From Deltaproteobacteria bacterium (GTDB taxonomy: Bacteria; Desulfobacterota; DSM-4660; Desulfatiglandales; HGW-15), in the NCBI GenBank assembly GCA_021737245.1, contig JAIPEI010000173.1, positions 1 to 7,522 of the forward strand: a stretch of 7,522 nt of DNA. The letters run 5' to 3'. Positions 1-5,153 of this stretch are shown piece after piece. The notes under the pieces are model-generated. The model worked only from the letters and a program-made list of their open reading frames with translations, searched no databases and was not told the origin of the DNA. The position numbers and the translations under genes were made by a program. Numbering within the stretch: position 1 is the stretch's first letter; every line of letters begins with the position of its first letter.

Positions 1-732
1 TTCTACGACATTCCCCACCACCGGACGGTCTCCTACGGCGGCTGGCGGGGCACGCCCGGGTCCCACCCGTTTGCCACCGGGGCCTGGCGGGCGCCCTCCA
101 ACAACACCAACACCTACGCCCGGGGGTCGCAGATCGACATCATGTCGGCGCGGGCCGGGGCGGACCCGCTGGCGTTCCGGCTGCGGCACCTGGCCGACGC
201 GCGGATGAAACGGCTGCTCCAGGCGGCGGCCCGAGCCTTCGGATGGACCCCGTTGTCCGCGCCCAGCGGGAAGGGCCGGGGAATCGCCTGCGGAATCGAC
301 GCCGGGACCTATGTGGCCACCATCGCCGAGGTCGAGGTGGACCGCGGCACCGGGGCCGTGTCGGTCAACCGGGTGGTCTGCGCCCAGGACATGGGCCTTT
401 CCATCAACCCCGAGGGGGCGGCCATCCAGATGGAAGGCTGCATCACCATGGGCATGGGCTACGCCCTCACCGAGGAGGTCCGTTTTCGGGGCGGGGAGAT
501 CCTGGACAGCAACTTCGACACCTACGAGATCCCCCGGTTCTCCTGGCTTCCAGAGATCGAAACCGTCATTATCGAGAACCCGGACTCCCCCCCGCAGGGC
601 GGCGGAGAGCCGGCCATCATCACCATGGGCGGCGTGCTGGCCAATGCCGTGTTCGACGCCTGCGGGGCGCGGCTGTTTCAGCTCCCCATGACCCCGGAGC
701 GGATCAAGGCCGCGCTGGCGGCCGCAGGATAG
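1..732 (+). CDS. Xanthine dehydrogenase/aldehyde oxidase family molybdopterin-binding subunit, C-terminal part
   Basis: The frame is open from base 1, so the start lies outside the window; 243 residues remain of a protein usually over 700 long. The subunit binds the molybdenum-pterin cofactor and hydroxylates aldehydes, purines or N-heteroaromatics, passing electrons to an Fe-S subunit. Seen here: a cofactor-domain stretch GAWRAPSNNTNTYA (fragment residues 27-40), then SQIDIMSARAGADPLAFRLRHL, a DMGLSINPEGAAIQMEGC block (about 130-147), and GGGEPAI, whose Glu (residue 203) matches the family's catalytic glutamate. The end LPMTPERIKAAL is the usual family C-terminus, so the 3' end looks complete. 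The GGGEPAI form and FDTYEIPRFSWLPEIE recall the isoquinoline 1-oxidoreductase/nicotinate dehydrogenase large-subunit branch, but the substrate cannot be told. The Fe-S and FAD partners would lie upstream, off the window. The next gene begins 18 bases after the TAG, in the same frame. Confidence 0.93.
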   Translation, partial: FYDIPHHRTVSYGGWRGTPGSHPFATGAWRAPSNNTNTYARGSQIDIMSARAGADPLAFRLRHLADARMKRLLQAAARAFGWTPLSAPSGKGRGIACGIDAGTYVATIAEVEVDRGTGAVSVNRVVCAQDMGLSINPEGAAIQMEGCITMGMGYALTEEVRFRGGEILDSNFDTYEIPRFSWLPEIETVIIENPDSPPQGGGEPAIITMGGVLANAVFDACGARLFQLPMTPERIKAALAAAG

Positions 733-750
733 CTTCAACCCCCGAAGAAG

Positions 751-1302
751 ATGCTCGACCTGATCGGAGAAAACCGCTTCGAGGAGGTGACGGACTTTCT
801 GGCGGCCGAGGTCAAGCGGCTGGCCTCGGCCGGCGCCGACTTCGCCCTTCTGGCCTCGAACACGCCACACATCGTGTTCGATCGAGTCCAGCAGGCATCG
901 TCCCTGCCGATGATCAGCATCGTCGAGGCCGCCTGCGATACCGCCCTGAACCGAGGCATGAAGCGGGTCGGGCTGCTCGGCACCCGGTTCACCATGCAGG
1001 GCGGATTTTACCAGAAGGTGTTTTCCGCGCAGGGCATGGAGGTGGTCGTTCCCGACGCCCCCGACAGGGAAACCATCCACGCGAAGTACATGGAGGAGCT
1101 CGTCAAGGGCGTCTTTCGCGAGGACACCAAGCGCGAGCTGCTCGCCATCGTCGACAGGCTCGTGAAACGCGAACACATCCAGGGACTGATCCCGGGGGGC
1201 ACGGAGCTGCCCTTGATCCTGAAGGAGGCCGATGCCACCGAGATCCCCTTCCTGGACACCACCCGGATTCACGTGGAAAGCGTCATGAAACGGCTGTCCT
1301 GA
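751..1302 (+). CDS. Aspartate/glutamate racemase family protein, N-terminally truncated (probable pseudogene)
   Basis: The 183 residues match the family from about position 50 onward: SAGADFALLASNTPH (27-40), GLLGTRFTM (74-82), FYQKVFSAQGMEVVVPD, GGTELPLIL (149-157) and LDTTRIH (168-174). Complete members are about 230-240 residues and start with a G-L-I-G-G loop, which is absent. The frame cannot extend upstream because the preceding gene's TAG lies 18 bases before the ATG in the same frame, with no alternative start between and no well-spaced ribosome site. Family members interconvert L- and D-Asp/Glu using two Cys acting as acid and base. Here the residue before the Asn of the N-T signature is Ser36, and the second Cys position (G-C-T-E) is Gly150. 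E. coli YgeA has Thr at the first site but keeps the second Cys. Racemase activity is therefore doubtful twice over. Otherwise the sequence is intact, so loss of the N-terminus may be recent or an assembly join. Family assignment is firm; function is not. Confidence 0.8.
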   Translation: MLDLIGENRFEEVTDFLAAEVKRLASAGADFALLASNTPHIVFDRVQQASSLPMISIVEAACDTALNRGMKRVGLLGTRFTMQGGFYQKVFSAQGMEVVVPDAPDRETIHAKYMEELVKGVFREDTKRELLAIVDRLVKREHIQGLIPGGTELPLILKEADATEIPFLDTTRIHVESVMKRLS

Positions 1303-1372
1303 CCTCGCCTACCGGAAAGATTTGGGGACATGGGGTGTAGACCCGATGGACGCAACGTGCGAACCGCTTACA

Positions 1373-1377
1373 AAGGA
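1373..1377 (+). promoter_or_regulatory. Ribosome binding site deciding the CMD gene start
   Basis: AAGGA lies 7 bases before ATG 1385. The same frame stays open further upstream (TTG 1322, ATG 1346), but that extension has no such site and encodes non-family residues, so 1385 is the better start. Confidence 0.6.
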
Positions 1378-1384
1378 AAGGACC

Positions 1385-1735
1385 ATGAAAAAAGAGGCGC
1401 TTCGAGAGATGTCCGCCCTGCGTAAGAAGGCCCATACCACCATGGTGAAGAAGAAGTCCAGGGTGTACGAGGCCTTCCTGCAGATGGAGCAGGCGGCCTA
1501 CAGCGACGGAGCCCTGCAAGGCAAGACCAAGGAGCTCATCGCCGTGGGCATATCCGTGGTGATCAACTGCGAGTCGTGCATGCAGTGGCACATCGAGCAG
1601 GCGGCGAAGAAGGGAGCCACCGAGGAGGAGATCCTGGAGGCCCTCGAGGTGGGCATCGAGATGGGCGGCGGACCGGCCACGGCGCACGCCCGCTTTGCAC
1701 TGGAGGTTCTGGAGTCCCTTCCGGACGCCGGATGA
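1385..1735 (+). CDS. Carboxymuconolactone decarboxylase family protein (AhpD-like)
   Basis: A 116-residue single-domain protein of the CMD/AhpD superfamily. The signature is K-T-K-E-L-I-A (47-53), then NCESCMQWH (61-69), i.e. C62-x-x-C65-x-x-x-H69. This is the redox pair and proton-relay His seen in AhpD alkylhydroperoxidases, rather than the Cys-free decarboxylase form. E-E-I-L-E-A-L-E-V (81-89) and MGGGPA (93-98) are also standard. Members form small helical oligomers in the cytosol; many are thiol peroxidases or of unknown redox role, so a thiol-based role is more likely than aromatic decarboxylation. Length is normal for the family. Met 1385 is preferred because it has AAGGA at good spacing and MKKEALREM starts as family members do. 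It sits 82 bases after the truncated racemase and 28 bases before the DUF302-like fragment. The exact substrate is unknown. Confidence 0.92.
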   Translation: MKKEALREMSALRKKAHTTMVKKKSRVYEAFLQMEQAAYSDGALQGKTKELIAVGISVVINCESCMQWHIEQAAKKGATEEEILEALEVGIEMGGGPATAHARFALEVLESLPDAG

Positions 1736-1763
1736 AAACCGGCCGCCGTCAGAGGAAAAGGCC

Positions 1764-1871
1764 ATGAAATACGTCGTCGATACCGATAAGACCGTCGACA
1801 GGGCGGCGAGGGACCCGGAGGTCAGGATCGCGCCGGAAGGCGCTGTTTCACTTCAAGGAGGAAAACCATGA
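1764..1871 (+). pseudogene. Remnant of a DUF302-family gene (35-codon frame)
   Basis: A short frame with its own ribosome site (GAGGA at 1752-1756, 7 bases before the ATG). It begins MKYVVDTDKTVDRAARD, which resembles the start of DUF302 proteins (typically M-K-Y-I-V-E-[ST]-D-K-S-V-E-x-A-x-x-D-L). After about residue 17 the resemblance stops (PEVRIAPEGAVSLQGGKP) and the frame ends after 35 residues, whereas a DUF302 protein is roughly 125-150. The TGA overlaps the ATG of the next gene (ATGA, 1868-1871), so the fragment may still couple translation into the hydrolase gene. DUF302 proteins are small and of uncertain role. The reading rests on my recall of the family's first residues: a real small leader peptide, or a chance frame, is possible. 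The best explanation is a gene whose body was deleted, leaving start signals. Confidence 0.45.
1856..1861 (+). promoter_or_regulatory. Strong ribosome binding site for the dienelactone hydrolase gene
   Basis: AGGAGG, a perfect anti-16S match, sits 6 bases before ATG 1868. It supports that start even though the upstream fragment's frame runs through it. Confidence 0.7.
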
Positions 1872-2605
1872 GGACCCTGCTGGCATGTCTGATGGTGCTG
1901 AGCGTTGCAACCGCCGCCGGCGCAGCCGGCAGTGCGGTGTCCTATGAGGTCAACGGGGAGCCTTACGAGGGTCACTTCGTGAGCCCTGCGGCCGGCGCAC
2001 CTTTCGTCCTGCTGGTTCACGACTGGGACGGGCTGACCGACTACGAGGTCAAACGCGCCGGCATGCTGGCGGACCTGGGGTATGCGGTCTTTGCGGCGGA
2101 TCTGTTCGGCGCCGGGGTCCGGCCCGCGAAAGTGGAGGACAGGCGCCGGCTCACCTCCGCCCTCTACGGGAACCGTGAAAAGATGCGCACCCTGCTCTAC
2201 GGGGCTGTGGAGGCTGCAAAGGCCCTGGGCGCGGATGTCAAAAACGGCGTGGCCATGGGATACTGCTTCGGCGGCACCGCCGTGCTCGAGCTCGCCCGAT
2301 CGGGCGCGGACCTCAAGGGTTTCGTCACCTTTCACGGCGGGCTGGAAACACCCGAAGGCCAGGATTACGCCCGGACCCGGGGATGCCTGCTGGTGTTTCA
2401 CGGCACGGCGGACACCAGTGTGACCATGGATCATTTCGCCGCACTCGCCGGGGAGCTGGAGGCGGAGGAGATCCCCCATGAGATGATCACCTACGGCGGA
2501 GCCCCCCACGCCTTCACCGTGTTCGGGACCGACCGGTACCGGGAGGACGCCGACCGGAAGTCCTGGGAGCGGTTCAGGGCATTCCTGGACGAAACGCTCC
2601 GCTGA
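1868..2605 (+). CDS. Dienelactone hydrolase family protein with signal peptide
   Basis: A 245-residue alpha/beta hydrolase of the DLH family. The triad is visible: nucleophile Cys133 in MGYCFGG, Asp182 in HGTADTSV, and His214 in GAPHAFTVFG. The segment before helix 1 is VHDWDGL (50-56), where classical dienelactone hydrolases have H-E-x-x-G-L, so the position that steers the Cys is Asp52. Residues 1-19 form a signal peptide (MRTLLACLMVLSVATAAGA, A-G-A cleavage site), so the mature enzyme is probably periplasmic, unlike classical cytosolic DLHs of chlorocatechol breakdown. Length without the signal is typical. Family members hydrolyse lactones and small esters; the substrate here is unknown. 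The start is supported by AGGAGG. It overlaps the DUF302-like fragment by 4 bases, and no ring-cleavage gene is nearby, so a role in aromatic degradation is not implied. Confidence 0.93.
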   Translation: MRTLLACLMVLSVATAAGAAGSAVSYEVNGEPYEGHFVSPAAGAPFVLLVHDWDGLTDYEVKRAGMLADLGYAVFAADLFGAGVRPAKVEDRRRLTSALYGNREKMRTLLYGAVEAAKALGADVKNGVAMGYCFGGTAVLELARSGADLKGFVTFHGGLETPEGQDYARTRGCLLVFHGTADTSVTMDHFAALAGELEAEEIPHEMITYGGAPHAFTVFGTDRYREDADRKSWERFRAFLDETLR

Positions 2606-2620
2606 CAAACCCGGGCTCGA

Positions 2621-2649
2621 ATCCCGTAAGCACGCCGCCTTGACGGGAT
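2621..2649. repeat. Inverted repeat ATCCCGT / ACGGGAT around the -35 box
   Basis: Perfect 7-base arms at 2621-2627 and 2643-2649 with a 15-base spacer. The right arm overlaps the proposed -35 hexamer at 2640-2645. It could be an operator half-site pair or a weak terminator stem for the upstream gene; no T-run follows directly, so an operator is slightly favoured. A chance repeat is possible. Confidence 0.35.
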
Positions 2650-2668
2650 GAGGCAGGTCCTGCATAAT
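2640..2668 (+). promoter_or_regulatory. Sigma-70-like promoter for the kinase-LysM operon
   Basis: TTGACG (2640-2645) and CATAAT (2663-2668) each match the consensus at 5 of 6 bases, with the ideal 17-base spacer. Transcription would begin near 2675, giving a leader of about 80 bases before ATG 2754. It lies in the only sizeable gap before the kinase gene, downstream of the hydrolase stop at 2605. It is the best promoter match I found in the window's gene-free gaps; there is no experimental support. Confidence 0.5.
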
Positions 2669-2679
2669 CCCGGATGCAG
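2660..2679. repeat. Palindrome CTGCAT-N8-ATGCAG over the -10 box
   Basis: Perfect 6-base arms at 2660-2665 and 2674-2679 with an 8-base spacer. The -10 hexamer (2663-2668) lies across the left arm and loop, and the expected start of transcription falls in the right arm. This is the usual place for a repressor operator. A T-run (2690-2695) begins 11 bases after the right arm, too far for a normal terminator. Confidence 0.35.
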
Positions 2680-2753
2680 AACGTCCCCCTTTTTTCGTTT
2701 CAGGAAAGCAAGCGACGTCCCGATTTCACTGACCAAGGACCGGGCTCATCTTC

Positions 2754-4562
2754 ATGGCGGAATACAAACCCTTGAGATTCGGGAAATATACCCTACTGGA
2801 CCGCATCGGGGTCGGGGGGATGGCCGAGCTGTATCGTGCCCTGATCACGGGGGACCGGGGGTTCGAGAAGCTCATCGCCGTCAAGCGGCTCCTCCCTCAC
2901 CTGGCCGACGAGGACAGCGTGGTCGCCTCGTTCATCGACGAGGCCAAGCTCGCCGCCCTCCTCCAGCATCGCAACATCGTGCAGATCTACGACTTCGGGA
3001 GCATGGAGGGCTCCTACTTCATCGCCATGGAGTACCTGTTCGGCAAGGACCTCCAGGCCATGATGAAAAAGGCCCGGGACAAGGACCGGCCCCTCGGGCT
3101 CGCCAACGCCCTGTGCATCGCCGAACAGGTCTGCGAGGGATTGGACTACGCTCACAAGCTCAAGGACCTCCAGGGCAACCCGCTCCATATCATTCACCGG
3201 GACGTGAGCCCACAGAACATCTTCATCAACTACGGGGGCGAGGTCAAAATCATCGACTTCGGCATCGCCAAGGCCTCGAGTCAGTCGGACAAGACCCAGC
3301 TGGGCACGATCAAGGGCAAGGTGGCCTACATGTCCCCGGAGCAGGCCCAGGGCGAGCCCATCGATCACCGCTCGGACATCTTTGCCGCAGGCATCCTCCT
3401 CTACGAGATGCTGACCGGTGCCCGCCTGTTCAGCGGGGACCCCATGGAGGTGCTTGCGCAGGTCCGCGAGGCCCGGTTCGTACCCCCGAAGGAAGCGGCT
3501 CCGGACCTGCCCGGGGAGCTCCACCGGATCCTGGAGCGGGCCCTCTCCATGGATCCGGCGGAACGGTACCAGACCTGCGGCGGGATGTACGAGGATCTGG
3601 ACGACTGCGTCCAGAAGCACGCCCTCCGGCCCACGCCCCAGGCCCTGGCCCTGTTCATGAAGGACCTGTACGAAGAAGAGATCGAGACCGAGGAGCTGAC
3701 CATCCACGCCGTTACGAAGGTCCGGGCCCACGAGCAGATCAGGCAGGCCAAGTCCGCGATCCGGGAGGCCGAAAAGACGGCCGTCCTGGAAACGGAGCCG
3801 CCGGCCCGCAGGGCCCGGCCCTGGATGCGATTTGCCGTCCCCGGGGCGACCCTGCTGCTGGTCGTGGCCGCTATCGCGCTCTACCCGGCATGGGACCCCA
3901 CCGCAAGGTCGGGCGCGCCCGTTGCCGGACAGGCCCCGTCGCCTGCCGCACCCGAGATCCGGGGAGGAAACGGGCCGGCGGCCGTGCTACAGGCCGGTCT
4001 CGCCGCCCTGGAAGCGGAACGATACAGGGACGCAGCCGTCCTGTTCGAGGAGACGCTCGAAGCCGATCCGAACCTGCGGGAGCGGGTGGCGGGTCCCTAC
4101 GACCGCGCCCTCCGGGAGATGGCGGCCCCCCTCGCGAACGATCGCCCGCTGGAGGCTGAACGGCTGCTTCTGAAGGCTGCGGCCGCCCATCCCCAAGGCG
4201 TCCAGAGCCGGTTTCAGCTGGGGCTCCTGTACGTCCGGATGAAAGACTATCCCAAGGCCAGGGAGACCTTTGAAGAAGCAGCGGCGCTGGAACCCTCGTT
4301 CGCGGATATCTACTTTAACCTCGGATATGTCCACGCCATGACGCGGGATTATGCCAAGGCCGAGGAAATGTACCACCGTGTGGTGGAGCTGGCCCCCATG
4401 TACCTGGACGAGGCCTACTTCAACCTCGCCATGGTCCAGGAAAAGGCGGGCAAGGTGAAGGAAAGCCTGGTGAACCTCGAGCAGGCCGTCACGGTCAACC
4501 CGGAGAACCGTCCGGCCCGGAAGAACCTGGAACGGCTGAAACAGGAGGTCGGAAAGTTTTGA
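2754..4562 (+). CDS. Membrane Ser/Thr protein kinase (Pkn/Hanks type) with C-terminal TPR domain
   Basis: A 602-residue protein. The kinase domain (about 11-287) has a complete active site: glycine loop GVGGMA (19-24), Lys44 in AVKR, alpha-C Glu63, catalytic loop HRDVSPQN (148-155; Asp150, Asn155), metal-binding DFG (168-170) and SPEQ (194-197). Thr181 and Thr185 in the activation loop are likely autophosphorylation sites. The HRDVSPQN loop is common in myxobacterial and related kinases. A juxtamembrane linker leads to one membrane helix (about 360-378). A Pro/Ala-rich spacer follows, then TPR-like repeats at about 407-440, 485-517, 518-551 and 552-585. The repeats should lie in the periplasm, with the kinase in the cytoplasm. 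ATG 2754 starts in the expected place (RFGKYTLLDRIG follows) though its ribosome site is weak (AAGGA, 14 bases upstream). The stop overlaps the LysM gene (TGATG). The TPRs probably bind an envelope protein, plausibly that LysM lipoprotein; the targets are unknown. Confidence 0.96.
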   Translation: MAEYKPLRFGKYTLLDRIGVGGMAELYRALITGDRGFEKLIAVKRLLPHLADEDSVVASFIDEAKLAALLQHRNIVQIYDFGSMEGSYFIAMEYLFGKDLQAMMKKARDKDRPLGLANALCIAEQVCEGLDYAHKLKDLQGNPLHIIHRDVSPQNIFINYGGEVKIIDFGIAKASSQSDKTQLGTIKGKVAYMSPEQAQGEPIDHRSDIFAAGILLYEMLTGARLFSGDPMEVLAQVREARFVPPKEAAPDLPGELHRILERALSMDPAERYQTCGGMYEDLDDCVQKHALRPTPQALALFMKDLYEEEIETEELTIHAVTKVRAHEQIRQAKSAIREAEKTAVLETEPPARRARPWMRFAVPGATLLLVVAAIALYPAWDPTARSGAPVAGQAPSPAAPEIRGGNGPAAVLQAGLAALEAERYRDAAVLFEETLEADPNLRERVAGPYDRALREMAAPLANDRPLEAERLLLKAAAAHPQGVQSRFQLGLLYVRMKDYPKARETFEEAAALEPSFADIYFNLGYVHAMTRDYAKAEEMYHRVVELAPMYLDEAYFNLAMVQEKAGKVKESLVNLEQAVTVNPENRPARKNLERLKQEVGKF

Positions 4563-5077
4563 TGGAAACGAGAAGAATGCCGGCACGCAGGTGGGCGGCG
4601 TCTGCTCTTCTGGCCGTCCTGCTTCTCGTGGGATGCAACCCGGCCGCCAGACATCCTCGAACCACGCCCTCCGATTCCAGCGCACCCGCGTCCACGGAAA
4701 CCGGGCGCGGTCTCTCGGCGGAACCGGCGGGCGGGCCGGAACCGTCCGGACTGGTGCACATTGTGCGATGGAAGGGCGAGAGCCTGTCCATCATTGCCAA
4801 GTGGTACACGGGTGAGGCGGACAACTGGCGGAGCCTGGCCGAGCACAACCCCCTGAACGACCCCGACCGAATCGGAATCGGGGACCGGATCTCCATCCCG
4901 GAGCCCCTGCTGAGAACCCGCGCCCCCCTGCCCCGCGCCTTTGTAATGCGCCACGTGCAAACGCCCGAGAAGAGCGGGCCGCCGGAGGAGCGCGAACCCA
5001 TCGACCCCGCCGCCGATCCCCTCCCGGCGGACGAGGCCCCCGAGCTCTTCGGCCCCAAGGAGCTGAAGAGCGATTGA
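4562..5077 (+). CDS. LysM-domain lipoprotein
   Basis: A 171-residue protein. A lipoprotein signal is clear: basic start (RRMPARR), hydrophobic stretch 12-23, and lipobox LVGC with Cys25 as the lipidated residue. Asn26 at +2 is not the inner-membrane retention Asp of enterobacteria, so outer-membrane sorting is possible. After a low-complexity linker, a LysM domain spans about 65-114: VHIVRWKGESLSIIAKWY, then NWRSLAEHNPLNDPDRIGIGDRISIP. LysM binds GlcNAc chains in peptidoglycan. The acidic, Pro-rich tail (135-171) has no recognised fold. ATG 4562 is chosen over TTG 4559 because it overlaps the kinase TGA by one base and has AGGAGGT 12 bases upstream; ATG 4577 would still leave a signal peptide. 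Tight coupling to the kinase gene implies linked function, perhaps tethering the kinase's periplasmic TPRs to the cell wall. Confidence 0.9.
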   Translation: METRRMPARRWAASALLAVLLLVGCNPAARHPRTTPSDSSAPASTETGRGLSAEPAGGPEPSGLVHIVRWKGESLSIIAKWYTGEADNWRSLAEHNPLNDPDRIGIGDRISIPEPLLRTRAPLPRAFVMRHVQTPEKSGPPEEREPIDPAADPLPADEAPELFGPKELKSD

Positions 5078-5153
5078 CCACGGCTGCGGCTCTGCCTCAG
5101 GACCGGGACACGGGGAAGCATGAACCGGTGAATCGAGAGTTCGGAAACGCCTT

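Noticed and set aside
243..1340. Long + strand open frame of 365 codons across the molybdoenzyme and racemase genes
   Set aside because: It is rich in Arg, Gly, His and Pro, has no recognisable domain, and overlaps two clear gene families in another frame: a GC-rich shadow.
1316..1345. TTTGGGGACAT-type motif before the CMD gene, considered as a REP-like element
   Set aside because: Only one copy in the window, no inverted partner, and no REP transposase nearby.
1868..1890. Lipobox LLAC at residues 4-7 of the dienelactone hydrolase
   Set aside because: Too close to the N-terminus for a lipoprotein signal; the normal A-G-A cleavage site follows.
2612..2626. tRNA T-arm-like sequence CGGG-CTCGAAT-CCCG, considered as an attachment-site remnant of a tRNA 3' end
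   Set aside because: Only four pairs form, T54 is C, and no acceptor stem or CCA follows at the right distance. No integrase is present.
1853..2665. Antisense open frame opposite the dienelactone hydrolase gene
   Set aside because: No ribosome site or recognisable fold, and it mirrors the third-position GC of the real gene. The antisense frames at 1283-1765, 2793-3731, 4415-5293 and 5097-5891 fail the same way.
2660..2695. Rho-independent terminator from the CTGCAT/ATGCAG stem and the T-run at 2690-2695
   Set aside because: The stem is only 6 pairs with an 8-base loop and the T-run begins 11 bases after it; the element fits better as part of a promoter region.
2648..4159. Long + strand open frame of 503 codons over the kinase gene
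   Set aside because: Low-complexity Arg/Gly/Pro composition; the kinase motifs are all in the other frame.
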